Shown in pieces: positions 24,057-36,037 of a DNA stretch of 64,000 nucleotides (positions within the stretch are counted from its first letter, which is position 1; each line of letters starts with the position of its first letter). The stretch is from NCBI RefSeq assembly GCF_034190915.1, contig NW_026947484.1, positions 82,903,982-82,967,981 of the forward strand. Direction: 5' to 3'. A program made the translations under genes and the position numbers. The notes beneath the pieces are model-generated. The model had not been told where the DNA came from, did no database searches, and saw only the letters and a list, made by a program, of their open reading frames with translations. Origin of the DNA: Cavia porcellus (lineage: Eukaryota; Chordata; Mammalia; Rodentia; Caviidae).

Positions 24057-24949
24057 GGCTGGGAAGATGGCAGATTGATAGGTAGCAGGGTAGAGAGTCT
24101 CTCTGAGAAAAACAACTCAGATGCTAGAATTTAACACCATGGAGAAGACCAGACGAAAGGAGAGGGATTCTCACGACCCAGGAAGAAACTGATGAAAAAG
24201 AAAAAGAAAAAAAAAAAAAAAAAAGGAAGGAAAACTGTGGAGGAAAGGCTGAAACCAGATGCACTCTCACTGGAGCCAGATTCACACTGTGCTAGGCACG
24301 CCTTGGAGTCAGACAACTCACGGTCGGGCAGGAGTCACAGTAGCACCAAAATTGGGGGTTGGTGAGCCCAAGGCCCTTGGCAGGAGGATGTGGTGCAACA
24401 GAGAGTGGAACCAATGTGGAGAGCTTCATTAACCCGTGGCGAGTGCTAGGAATTGGGCCCCGTGGAGGGGGTGACCGGCTGGACGACATATTGGAGTTGG
24501 GCAGGACAGGTCTGAACCTGGAACTTCAGTGGCATCAGTTGGCTGCCCCTGGCCCAAAGAGGACTTGGTGGGATCTGCTTGGGCAGGGTCACGCCCCTAG
24601 TTGGGACCCAATAGCCAGGGAGGAAACTTTCCCAACCTGTGACGTCTATGCAGCACAGACTAACGTGCTGAAGGCCCTTGCTGGTTGACTGGCTCAGAGG
24701 AAAGGAGTCAGCCCACATTGTCCTGCATGCACCTCACAGATCAATAGTAAACTGAGACAGCAGCAATCCCCTAGCCATCACATTTCAGAAAAACTGTAAG
24801 CAATACAGAAAGGGTCTGAGACCTCCACCACACACCTGTCTGAAAGAAACCAGAAACATGACAAGAGAAAGCAACAAGTAAAAGCCTTCAGCCACTGGCC
24901 CAGGGAAAATAAGTCCAGGAGAGGTAAATACAGAAGAGTTTGAGGGCAG
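24057..24949 (+). promoter_or_regulatory. 5' region of copy A with YY1-like site
   Basis: The internal promoter region is inferred from its position and from its similarity to the 5' region of copy B. 'aagatggc' (24064-24071), eight bases from the element start, is the reverse complement of a YY1 core, as at the start of many L1s. An internal poly(A) run lies at about 24207-24224. Small open frames on both strands in this part are not conserved in copy B. Confidence 0.5.
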
Positions 24950-25899
24950 TATAAGTGGACATAAAGAAATACATTTGGGATCTCATAGATAAACTTAAAA
25001 CTGAAATTCTAATTCAAATGAGGCAAGGAATAAAGAGATTGATAAAAGAAATGCTAAGAATCTCTCAAAAAGACACAAATGGAAGAATGTAGGAACCCAG
25101 AAAAAGGAGAGAAAAGGATGAAAAATATAAACAAAATCTAGAATACATGAAACAGATCCAAAGAGATTACCAGGAAATTAAAAACTTCATTGAAAGCTGG
25201 AAAAATTCCTTTACAGAAACTAAAGTTAAGACTTTCAAAACTTGAAGATAGATTTGCAATGTGTGATTGTGAAAGGAAAGATCTCTTGAAAATAACAAGG
25301 AACCAGGAAGTAACAATACAAAGGCTAAAGACAACAAGAGGATCTATAACTTAAGAATAAAAAACGTGAGCGAAGGAGCAGAAGTAAACACAAAAGAAAT
25401 ACAAAGACTATTCACAGAAATAATAAAGGAAAACTTCCCAAGCATAGGAAAAGGAAATGATATTCAAATATATGAGGCACACAGAACTGTAGCCAGCTAC
25501 AACCAAAACAGATCTACGCCCAGACATATAATAATCAAGATCACAGAAATTTATCACAAGAACAGAATATTAAAAGCTGTCAGAGAAAAGAAACAGGTCA
25601 CCTATAAAGGAAAACCCATCAAAACCACGACAGACTTCTCTATACAAACTAACAAATCAAGAAGAGCTTGGATTGAAGTATTTTAAGCTTTGAAAGAAAA
25701 TAACCTCCAACCCAGATTGATGTACCCTGAAAAGCTGTCTCTCAAAATTAATGGAGAAACAAGATGTTTCCATGACAAAGAGGAACTGTGGGAGTTTTTG
25801 ACCACCAATCCAACCCTACAAAACATACTGAAGGACATTCTAGTGAGCGAGAAAAAAATCACCAGGATTCCAGCACCAGTGACAGAGAGGTCTCAATGA
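24950..25899 (+). pseudogene. Degenerate L1 ORF1 (copy A)
   Basis: L1 ORF1p is an RNA-binding trimeric chaperone. Here the N-terminal coiled-coil part (about 24950-25300) is broken by stops. The RRM and C-terminal part is open at 25366-25686, with 'LFTEIIKENFPSIGKG', 'RHIIIKITE' and 'ILKAVREKKQVTYKGKPIK'. After a stop at about 25684 it continues at 25690-25899 with 'LQPRLMYPEKLSLKINGE' and 'TTNPTLQNILKDIL'. These motifs are diagnostic of the ORF1 C-terminal domain. No functional protein is expected. No ORF2 follows. Confidence 0.85.
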
Positions 25900-27494
25900 A
25901 CAGGGCAGATGGTGGAATGAAGGAGAGAAATAGGCAACCAACAGCAGAAAAATAGCATAGCAGAGATGATGCAGAGAAGATTGACTATAATCTAACACAA
26001 ATGGCCTTGATACACAGGCAGAGTAATCAGGAGATAGGGCCCATCGAGATGCTCTGAATAGGAAATATAATCTACCTGAAAGAGGGTTAATGAACTGAAA
26101 GTCAAAGATGAGAAACAATGCTCCATGTGACAGGGAACCAGAGAAATAGGGACAGCTCGTCTAGCAGCTGCAGATAGGTTTGGAAAGTCATGACACTTTT
26201 GTGCAGTGGAGAGCTACTCAGGTATAAGGAAAGAAAACCCTGAGGATTTAATAGGTAAAGGAATACAACACAATATCAAGCTCTGGGGTAAAAAGGTTCA
26301 GAACCACTTAGTAGATAGTGGGTTGCCCCCCTAATCTAAAAAATAAAGGAGTTAGTGGAGTCCAAAGCACCCTGAGAAAGGGAAAGGAGAGAAATTGTCT
26401 AAAAAGGAAGGCAGAGGACATTGTTAATTGTATATCAGGATTTAAAAGCCACATTATTCTTATTGCTCTGTTTAGTTTGATTTTATTCTGTTCCAGTCTG
26501 TCTACTCATACTTGACGGCACAGACAGCTATCCCAAAAATAGCAGGATATGCTACGGTAACCTGAAGCCCTGTATTATTTACACTGTTTTACTATGACTG
26601 ATCTTATTTGAATCTGGTTTGTTAGATCGCTGTTTTGTCTTGACTGATTTTATTCAAATTTGGTATGCTTTATCAAGTCTAAGAGCAGAGACAACTACTC
26701 TGAAGATGAAAAGATGCAATGGGATACCCATTCCGGTTTGATTATTAACTGATTTTGAAGTCATATATTGTCTCCAATGTTTTGTTGTTATTAACATTGC
26801 TATGTAGTGCTATGTTCAGTTATATTATGCCTGATGATATAGACAATTCTATTGAAAATAACAAGAGACATCATAGTAACTACTGTCGATCACCTAGTAT
26901 TGTGGTTTTATTTGTCTTTTTTGTTTCATGTTTTTCTAGGAATTTGTTTTGTTGTTTTGTTTTTGTTTGTTTTTCCTTCTAATACAGAAAGGATAGGTAT
27001 ACATGTAGAGATTCATGCATGTGTAGAACTTCTAAACAGTTTATGAAAATGGATTCTATAATGTACGATGTAATGAACAGATACTCTGAAGAAAATGAGA
27101 CACTAAGATACCCAGTACTAATTTTGTAGTGTCATGATATAAAACCTAGCAATACTATTATTATTTGTCCGGAGTGATATTAGTCTGTTTTGTTTTGTTT
27201 AATTTCAACATATGTAAAGATATGGACAGCTATTTTGAAGAGAACGAGAAGTCTTGAATACCTAAAATGCCTTCATCATCCTGTTCTGATCAGTTTAATA
27301 CTATTTTGTTTGGTATGAATTCACTGTGTATGAAGATATGGGCAACTATTTGGAAGAAACCAAGAGACAATATGATAGACAGTAAAGATCTCCAGTGGTC
27401 TTGCTTTGGAATCTGTGTTTCTTAAATTGTTTTCTTATGATCTGTTTTGTTCTGTTTAATTTCACTCTCTTTAAAATAAAAAAGTATATTTATG

Positions 27495-27937
27495 AATTTT
27501 AGTTGACGTCAGAGTACTCTTGAGTCAAGGACTTATTTATAGCATAACATGAGCACGATCTTGTGTTTACATTGGTTTCTTTTGCTCTCCAAATTCTATA
27601 GAGTAATGCAGGGGTGGGCATGGTTGCATGCATCATACGCAGTGGAATTACTTCACAGCCAAGGGACCTCCAGCTTAGAAAATCTCAGGTTTTTTTTTTT
27701 ACAAGAAGACTTAAAGAAAATCTGCTTAAGCATTGCCATGGAGGGAAATTATCTTTATTATATTTAAGGCCAAACAAACCTGCCTTCCTATACAAATACA
27801 TTATCTCTGTCTTTCAGTTCTTTTTATTATATACATATCCTGGAAAAGTTAGTCTGTATCAAATGCTGTCAGTGCTTCTGCTCACAGGAAGTGCGAGATG
27901 TCTGAAGGATACGTATACGCCAACAGTCCATGAGTTC
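27495..27937. other. Unassigned sequence between copies A and C
   Basis: No repeat recognised. A T-run lies at 27690-27700. Confidence 0.4.
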
Positions 27938-27951
27938 CAGGATAATTTTCT

Positions 27952-29448
27952 TTTTTTTTTTTTTTTTTAATTTTATTTAAGGAGAAAAGAAAAAAAAGCA
28001 GGGAAAGGGTACAAGTTATACAGATTTACAGAAAAAAAATGAACAGTAGGAAATCACTAGTTAATGGATTACATATTGTCATCTTAGAAATAATTGTTCA
28101 AGTCACAAAATTAAAGCTTGTAAAGTGGACATTCCATCAATGATACTGCAAACAGTTCTGTTCATTGATTCAATAAAACTCTGTGATATCATTTTCTATC
28201 TTATACACTTAAATATACATGCAGTTATATAGTTTGGAGCACTTTCTTTTCCTCTCTTTTGTACCATGACTATTACACATTTTGGGTTTCATTGTTCCCA
28301 CGGTTCTTATTACTTTTTTGGAAGAGAGTAAAACCAAATGTGACATAACAGAACAGAATCGGTCAAGTCAAAAGGGTGGACATAATAGATAATGTAAAAA
28401 CATAATACAAGGTGATCAACAATGGTTACCATAATGCCTCCCGCTATCTCTAATAGAATTGCCTATATCATTAGTTATAATACAATTGAACAAAACAGTA
28501 AAGAATAAAACCGACAAAACCAAAACATTGGAGACATTGTAGGTCTTCAAAAGTAGATAAAAGTCAACAAGAATGGGCGTCATAATGAATCTCATTATCT
28601 TCACAGCTGATGCCTAAACTTTCGAACCTGATACTATCCAGCAAAACAGAATAGGGGAACATCAGTTAAAAACCAGATGGTGAGAGTAATACAGGGCTTT
28701 AAATCAAGGTAATGAAAAGTCAAAGTGGGTTACTATAATATATCCTGCTATTTTTTTCCTTTAATTAAAAGGATAAAGATAAAAAAGTAAATAATGGAGT
28801 GGAGATTGAGATAAAAGAGGGCATAACAATGAAACAGCGCAGATCAAAACATAACCATTTAAGCAGAATAGTGTTTCACCACCAGATAATCCTAACCTAA
28901 AAGTAGTTACCATATTGTTTCTTTCTTTGAAATCCTTGAGTACAACTTCGTATACTGTAACATTAAGTATATCAAAACAATGTAAAACCATTCAAGAGAA
29001 TGACAGCATTACAGAGTATTTAGAATCGACTAACAGAAAATGAACAATGGTTTCTGTATAATCTCCTTGTCTTTAAAAGGTTTTTGCTTATACTATCGTA
29101 CATAATAAAATCCAGTAGGATACAGCCTATTTAGACCATTGGAGACAGAAGGACAAAAGCCAGATGAGACTTCAAAACAAGATGATACTAAATCAGTATT
29201 ACCTATTAAGATGTCATTTTCTCCAAAATAGCTGTTCCTATCATCCAATCTTCTCTGCCTCATTTCTGTTAAGCTCTTTTTCTGTCAGTAGCTGTCAGTT
29301 TGTCTTCTTCATTTTGTTCTCTGCTCCATTCGTTGTGGCCTCTCTGCCATTATTTCTGGATTCTTTGTATTTTTCTTTTTTTAGAATATCCTGCAATACT
29401 CTCTGTAGAGTTGAATTGGTGGTTGCAAATTCCCCCAGTTCCTCTTTA
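27952..29448 (-). mobile_element. HAL1-like element, copy C, 5'-truncated
   Basis: The perfect 14-bp target duplication 'caggataattttct' lies at 27938-27951 and 29449-29462. The poly(A) tail appears as T's at the left end (to about 27968). Read on the minus strand it starts inside ORF1 (the equivalent of 'DKEELGEF' in copy B), runs through the ORF1 end, and then holds about six tail units with mostly 145-156 bp spacing and one interval of 177 bp. ORF1 residues are preserved only as broken frames. Truncation at the 5' end is typical of L1-driven insertion. Confidence 0.9.
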
Positions 29449-29462
29449 CAGGATAATTTTCT

Positions 29463-31784
29463 GTGCAACAGTAAATAGTCAACTCAGCAGAGCACAGGTG
29501 TCTATGCATCACATATGATTGTACTCAGGGCAAGGATAGTGGACTCTATATTCTGTCTCTGTGCAAAGAATGAACAAAAAAGCCTTAAAGCAAAAGTATG
29601 CTCTGCTGGGGGTGGGGGGGGGGGTGATGCAGAAGGAGAAAGGGAAAAGGAGATACAGGAAAGCGGCCAGATTTGAATTGATGACTTTGTTTAGCTTCCT
29701 CAAAAAATAGAGGTTTAATCTTGAGAATCAGCAGATTTGAAGCAAGAGAATTCTCTACTTAGCATCCTTCTGTGCCTAAAATCTTTTTGTCTTCACTAGT
29801 AAACTGCTTTTTTGGGGGGTAGTGGTGGGGGTATTTCTAGTGATTATTTTTTACACATTTCTCCCTAGTGAAGGAAAATGAGGTGCAGTTAATTCTGAGC
29901 CAAATTTAGAAAATTTTCTTTGAAAACATGAAAGAAAGTACTTAAAAGATTCTTTTTGTTTATTTGCTTTTTTGTGTGATCAAATAAAAGATATGTGGGG
30001 TTTTCTGCTATTAGGCAATGTGTTCTATGCTCATGAAATCAATTGAAAGAACAAAAAATTGGGAATAATTTTAATTGGGTGTGATATTTGGCCTCGTGTT
30101 TCATTCAGATTTAAGAATATTCAATAGCCTTCCCTCTAGTCATTTTCAGAAAAGCAGAATGAATATTGTGAGTTAAAAAATAAAACCAAAAGTATATATG
30201 AGGCTCCATTGGCTCATTAAAGAAAGGAGCACATAAGATGCTCATTACTCTTGGCCTCACTTTTCTGTAACTATTGACTGGCCAGGTATAAGGGATGCTT
30301 AATTAGTTTTCCAGTATATAATTCCGTAGCTGTTACTGAGGTGTGAAGAAGAGAGACTCTAAAAAATCACTCAAGGAAAGTCAAGCTTTGATTATAGCTT
30401 GTGGAGTTTGCAGGTTAAATGTGAGCTCTGTAATTTCACTCTCAATTTCTTGATCTCTTAGTTAGGAACTCTCATCCTTTTCTTAGTACTGTTTTGGGGT
30501 TTATCAGTATGCTTGACTTCTAATAAGTAATAAATTAGGTCTTACACTGTTAATGCTCTAAGATACTAGATACCAGGCCTCTTCCCCCTTGCACTGTATT
30601 AATGTCATTTCAAATGTAGTGCAGCTCCATTAGATGGCATCTGGCTCCCTGGTGTTCTATTTGATTGTGTTTGATTTGTGGTGCCCCTTTGTGCAGATCT
30701 TTCCTTTACACAGTGCGGCGTGTGTACTTCTCTTCCATGGCACACGGTATATTTTCTCAGTAAGTGTTATTTCTTGATCTTGTCATTTGATAGAGTAAAG
30801 AAAGAAATTCTACCCCATGACTGAACTTTAGTGAGGACTGGTTATTTTCACAGCACATTGATTTAAGCCTTTTTATAAGCAGGAAGAGTATATAAGAAGA
30901 ATTTCCTCCAACACCAAATTGCTAACAGATTTTACATGCTCTGTGTCTAAAAGCCAAAGGGAAGCTGAGACAGTACTCTTCCTATAGGTGTAACTAGTAA
31001 TGTAGAGCCCAGACTCTTTCCTTTCAGGGAGAGTGTTTCATAAGGCTTCTGGTAGTGTATCCAACCTGCATTGCCATGTGGAAAAAATTATCTTCTAGTT
31101 CAGGGAGTGAGAAGGATTTTCACACGAGAAGTGCCTCGCAGTATGTGGAGAAGGAGACAAAGTGTGTGAGGTGCTGTCAGGGCTGTGGGTATGTTGCCTG
31201 GGCTTCTGTTCCTGGACATGCCTATCCTATGGCTTCTTCCTAGAAGGATCTGTGACTCTTAGCTTTGGTCTTTGTCTGGTTGTGGGCAACTTCGTAGTCC
31301 AAATCAAGGGCAGGTTGAAAGTGCACGCACTTATCCTTTGGCACTGAAGGACTTGTTAGGTAAATGCCAAACTCCCTTGCTCTTCAAGTGGGAAAGCTTC
31401 AAGTTGCTTTTTAGCCTTCCTTCCAGAATTTTTCACTTGGGACCCTACTTGCCCATTGTAGGGCCAGTAGGCCCTTTGTTGGCTTTTCTATCTCTGTCCT
31501 CACTTCCTTATCTCTCAACAAATCTTTCTAGAATATTTCAAAACAAACTACTCTCATCCCTGTTTTAGAATCTTCTTTAGAAGAGTCCAACCTAAAACAC
31601 AGGGTCTACTCACATTGCCTCCATTCCTCCATGAGCAATAATAAGGTGGCTTATGGATGCTCATATTTCAAAATCTCTCTTCTCTGTATCTCTCCTGTTC
31701 TTTATAGGAAGGAGGGGGGAAAAAAGGGAAGACTTAACATTCTAACCACCCCACTATATGGATGATCTTAAATTATTCAACTAA
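29463..31784. other. Unassigned sequence with G-rich tracts
   Basis: No gene or repeat recognised over 2.3 kb. G-runs occur at about 29606-29625 and 29812-29832. Confidence 0.4.
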
Positions 31785-31920
31785 TTTATATCTCATTTTA
31801 GGATTATGATGGGTCCATTTTACAAATGAAAAAATTGTGGCCAGAAAATTAAGTATTTTGATGGAGATAATGAAGCATCTAATGGAAGACATAAGACTTG
31901 ATCCTGTGTTTCTTGACTTT
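31785..31920 (-). mobile_element. MIR SINE fragment, minus strand
   Basis: 'ccattttacaaatgaaaaaa' followed by 'ttgtggccagaaaattaag' is the complement of the MIR core ('cttaacctctctgtgcctca..' region). Confidence 0.65.
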
Positions 31921-32094
31921 TATAAAATATACTGTAGTTTATTCTAGAAGATCAACCCAAGGTGAACTCACCAAGAGAGGGACAATGTTTATCTTTTGAT
32001 TATGTTATATAACTTTTAAAAATATATAAATCACATGATATCATTTCAGAACATTCATATAACAAATGGAATAAAATTCCAAATCTATCTGTTG

Positions 32095-32565
32095 GCTTAC
32101 CTGGTCCAACTCAATCTAGCACCTGCTGAAATCACTGATCCAAGCTTGTGCCCTTGCTATCTTCCTCACTCTATTCCAGTCAAACTGACCTTCTCTGTGT
32201 TCCATGCACCAACCTCTTGTTGCCTCATGGTCTTCATTCCTCTGCCTGGAGTACTCTTCTTCCAGTATCAGCAGGGCTACCTCTGCGGTATCTTTCCAGT
32301 CTCCCCACAGGAAGTGTCTCTGAATATCCTAGTTAAGGTTCCTTCTTCCTGTTGCCATTTCCTGACCCTGCAGTTTTGAAAATTATAACCAGTATCCTTA
32401 TTTTCTTTTTTCTTCTTGTCTAATGCCAGTCACATATAAGGTGATAGACAGCAAAGACCTTGCTTCTTTCATTCATTTCTGTACAGTGGACCTAGAACAA
32501 TGCCTAGCCTGTAGCATTTGTCAAATGAATAAATAAAGAAATGGGTAAGCCAGTAGAGGTGAAGA
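32095..32565 (+). mobile_element. L2 LINE 3' fragment
   Basis: 'ttcattcctctgcctggagt', 'aatgcctagcctgtagcatt' and 'tgtcaaatgaataaataaag' follow the L2 3' end in order. The open frame at 32035-32379 is incidental. Confidence 0.75.
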
Positions 32566-33003
32566 ATTCTAGGCATGTATCTGATTGGGTTTTAAAACAT
32601 ATTTTTTTGTATAACAAAGATTTATTTACCCAACTATTTATAATGAGTAGAATTAATATAACTTGAAAGCAAATGCATCTTGCTGACATTTTAGAACCTG
32701 CGTGTGTGCATTAATACCAATCAATTTAAGTATGTGTTTCACAGCATGCCATTCAGATGAGAAATGTTAGAGAGGGAGAAGGTGGACAGCTTTTTAGCTT
32801 CTTTTTTTCTGGCACATTTAGCATCATTCCAGTAAGTTTGGTTCTGGGTTTAATTAAAGATTGTTTAGAGTATAAAGACAGGATATGAAGAAAGTCTTAA
32901 CAATCATTTACATTTTACACTTTTACTTAAAAAAAGATGTTATGGTTAAAGGGACTACAGTTTAAGGTGTTCAAAATCTAGTTTTCAGCTTTTAAAGTCA
33001 CAC

Positions 33004-33110
33004 TCTGCCTTTAATATACGGTTATCTTCGTTGGTCAGGCATTCTCACATCACCTCTAAGCTGACATATTATTGTCCTTTGAAAGAGAATTTTCAGTTTT
33101 GATATATGGA
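33004..33110 (+). repeat. Unknown interspersed repeat, copy 1
   Basis: Matches 38405-38500 on the same strand, including 'ttctcacatcacctct' against 'ttctcatattacctct' and 'agctgacatattattgt' against 'agctgacagtattgt'. Family not recognised. Confidence 0.55.
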
Positions 33111-33674
33111 CTTTGATTAATTTATTTAGGGAATATGAGAGATAGAAAGATACCTGTGTCATATATTTGTTTTAATAATGTCTCTTTTCCTGATTATGAC
33201 TTGTGTCTATATTTATTAGAAAACATGGAGAGCAAATCTAAAGGAGATGGTAAAGATTATTAAGAAACCCATTTCTTAACCACAGTTGCTAACATTTTGA
33301 TGTTTCATTTTAGTTTTTTATAATTGTGGATATAATATGTGAAATAGTTCTTCCATTCTAGGATGTTATATGTTATGAAACACAATATTAGTGTATTATA
33401 TTTCAAGGGCAACAAATCACTTTTGCCAACCATAGCTGCACAGATCACCCATTATGTGCTGCTTCCCATAATATGTGCTTCATATCTTGAACTCTTTGAC
33501 ATCTTTATCTACAGTGTAATGTCAAAGTATATTAAAAAATAATGAGATTTTATCTGCATTTCCTATTTGGTTAAACTCGTAATTTTTTCTTTTATTGAAT
33601 TGTATGTCACAAGTTTTTCTTGGAACACAGCCAGCAGCTTTAATTCATAGATTTACTGTGCCCAAATAATGGTC

Positions 33675-33773
33675 CTTCATAATGCATGAATCAGTCACAC
33701 CAAAGTGTCCCAGCTTTAAAGATTGTATGATATATTTGGAGTGACTGGGCACTTTTCCCACATGCATTATAAG
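33675..33773. repeat. Imperfect palindrome, possible MITE relic
   Basis: Outer arms: 'cttcataatgcatg' (33675-33688) and 'catgcattataag' (33761-33773). Inner arms: 'cagtcacaccaaa' (33692-33704) and 'tttggagtgactg' (33735-33747). Arm spacing is asymmetric. Neither a terminal motif nor a target duplication is clear. Confidence 0.5.
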
Positions 33774-33813
33774 AAGTGACAACTATGTCACAACTTGATC
33801 TATTTGGTAGCTT

Positions 33814-33849
33814 ATATGTTCTTTTTTGATATAAATTATTAAATGTGCC
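33814..33849 (+). repeat. 36-bp direct repeat, left copy
   Basis: 35 of 36 bases are identical to 37675-37710. The pair brackets HAL1-like copy B at a distance on both sides. Begins 'atatgttcttttttgat'. Confidence 0.85.
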
Positions 33850-34160
33850 CTAATTTTTTAAAAAGCATTAAAAATGTAAGATAGGATCAAAGATATGTGT
33901 AACAATATGCATGCCTTTTTATTTCAGCATGGTAGTTTTCAACTTTACCATATTATAATTATACGAATATTAAGAAAACAATTTATACCAAAACTAGTTT
34001 CATAGATTTCCATAAGATCTCAGGAATCAATACTTTTATATAAAAATGAACTTCATAAATATCAATGAATAGTCTCACTTGAGAATTGACATTTTAATAA
34101 TTAGGCTTAATATACAGGGCTGCTCTTAGGGTAAGAATTGACTTTGAAAAAAATCTTTGG

Positions 34161-35029
34161 GAGATCGAGAAAAGATGGCAGACAGATAACAGCAGCTACA
34201 GAGGCTTTCTGAGATAGCCAGCTTAGATTCCAGGAATAATGCAGTGTGGGGTATCCTAAGCAGAGGGAGATATACCCGACCCAGGAACGAACTAAGCTGA
34301 GAGAAACCAATTGGAAATGCAGTTCAGGTGCTACGACTGGAACAGCTAAAGTCTTGGTGCTGCTGCCAGAACTCACTGATTGAACTAGCTGCCACTGCCG
34401 GGTCTGAATTGGTTTCAACTCACTGGAGATGCGAACGCTCTGAGAGGGGGAATTGGTGAACCGAATTGAGAGCAGAGCTGGCAGGGAATCCTGCATCAAC
34501 CTGTGGTGAGTGAGAGGAATAAAGACCTTTCCATTGACAAAGAGGCTCCAACAGAGGACATTCTGGGACCGGGCGGACTGGCCGGAACAGGGCGATGCAG
34601 TGACTTCAGTCACATGGTCCCCCCTCAAGCAGGATTGGTGGGGAGTGCTGGACCTGGGTGATGCCATGGACTGAGGCCCAATAGGCTAGCCCAAACCAAG
34701 TTCCTGCACCTGGCAGTGCACCCTAATTCAGTGAAGCCTTCAGGAGTTTGACCTGGCGGGGCAGGCTCAGAATAGGCTGCCTGGGTCTGTACTCCTAGTA
34801 CACTGCAGTGGGCAGGACCACCTAGTCAGCTCACTTCAGATAAACTGAAACCAACAAAGAAAGAAATTGGGCCTCCTATATACTCCTGTATGGAAGGAAC
34901 AAAAAATATGAGAAGAGGAGGCAATAAAGAAAGGGTCCTCAGTCCCCAATCCTGAGGACACTGATCCAGGAAAGGTAAATGCAAAGGAGAATGAGGACAG
35001 AAAACATGCAATATCAGGCATGGCACCAA
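34161..35029 (+). promoter_or_regulatory. 5' region of copy B with YY1-like site
   Basis: Similar to the 5' region of copy A in block order. 'aagatggc' at 34172-34179 is the complement of a YY1 core. The 186-codon open frame on the opposite strand (34107-34667) is antisense to this repeat and is not conserved in copy A, so I do not call it. Confidence 0.45.
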
Positions 35030-36037
35030 TAGATATAAAGTGATATCTCTGGGACCTCATAGATGAGTTCAAAAGTGAACTATTTAACCAAGTAAAGCAA
35101 GAATAGTTAAAGAAATGCTAAGCACCTCCCAAGAAAAAACAGATGGTAGAATGGAAGAACAAAAAAAAGGGGAGAATTGTTTGATGGAGAAAATAGAGAA
35201 AACATAGAATACATGAAGCAGGTTCAAAGAGATTACCAGAAAACTAAAAACTCTATTGAAAGCTGGCATAACAGCTTGAAAGAAACTAAGGATAGATTAT
35301 CTGAACTGGAGGACAGGTTTGTAATGTGGGAACATGAAAGGAAAAACTTCTTAAAAATAACAAGGAAACAAGCAGCAGCAATACAAATGCTAGAAGATGA
35401 CAAGAGAATCTATAACTTAAGAATAAAGAATGTAAATGAAGAAGAGGGGGTACAAACAAAGGAACTGCAAAGACTATTCACAGAAATAATCAAGGAAAAC
35501 TTCCCGAACATAGGATGCTCAGATGTATGAGGCATACAGAACTCCAGCCACCTACAATCAAACAGAACTACACCCAGGCATATAATAATCAAGATTCCAG
35601 AAATCCAATATAAGAACAAAATATTAAAAGCTGTCAGAGACAAGAAACAGATCACTTACAAGGGAACACCTATCAGAATTACAGCAGATGGCTCAGCACA
35701 AACCATCAAATCTCAAAGAGCGTGGGGCAAAATAATCCAAGCTTTGAAAGACAATAACCTCCAGCCAAGATTGATGTATCCTGCACAACTGTCCCTAGAA
35801 ATTAATGGAGAAACAAGATGCTTCCAAGATAAAGAGGAACTGGGGGAATTCACAACCACCAATCCAACTCTACAGAGAATACTGCAGGATATTCTAAAAA
35901 GAGAGGATCCCAGAAACAGTGGCAGAGAGGCCACAATGAATGGAGCAGAAAGCGAAATGAAGAATACAAACAGACTACTAATGACAGAAAAAGAGCTCAA
36001 CAGAAATGAGGCAAAGAAGGTTGGATATAATTTCTAA
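35030..36037 (+). pseudogene. Degenerate L1 ORF1 (copy B)
   Basis: 35177-35530 reads as a heptad-rich coiled coil ('SLKETKDRLSELEDRF', 'IYNLRIKNVNEE') into the RRM start ('LFTEIIKENFPNIG'). A frameshift near 35517 breaks it. 35744-36037 reads the C-terminal domain ('LQPRLMYPAQLSLEINGE', 'TTNPTLQRILQDIL') and ends with a Glu/Lys/Asn-rich tail before a stop at 36035-36037. The N-terminal part upstream of 35177 carries stops. Domain order matches L1 ORF1p; no functional protein is expected. Confidence 0.85.

Larger units (their letters stand above)
24057..27480 (+). mobile_element. HAL1-like (ORF1-only L1) element, copy A, full length
   Basis: A unit of about 3.4 kb flanked by 'aaagtagatttatg' (24043-24056) and 'aaagtatatttatg' (27481-27494), 13/14 identical, with an A-rich 3' end before the right copy. 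Order: GC-richer 5' region (24057 to about 24950), degenerate ORF1 (about 24950-25899), a segment matching the ORF2-start region of copy E but without an ORF2 frame (about 25900-26100), then a tail of repeated units. In the tail the 'gacaactattttgaaga' type motif recurs at about 26522, 26690, 26842, 27076, 27225 and 27341. No endonuclease or reverse transcriptase is encoded. It resembles HAL1 elements and must have been mobilised in trans. Identity as a single insertion is strong; the HAL1 name is inference. Confidence 0.85.
32566..34160. other. Unassigned sequence with three local oddities
   Basis: No recognised family. It contains one copy of an unknown interspersed repeat (33004-33110), an imperfect palindrome (33675-33773) and the left copy of a 36-bp direct repeat (33814-33849). 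Confidence 0.45.

Noticed and set aside
24190..24226. Poly(A) tail of a separate retroposon
   Set aside because: It lies inside the 5' region of copy A, with family sequence continuing on both sides and no duplication.
34107..34667. 186-codon open frame on the minus strand, the longest in the window
   Set aside because: It is antisense to the 5' region of HAL1-like copy B, is not kept in copy A, and shows no domain.
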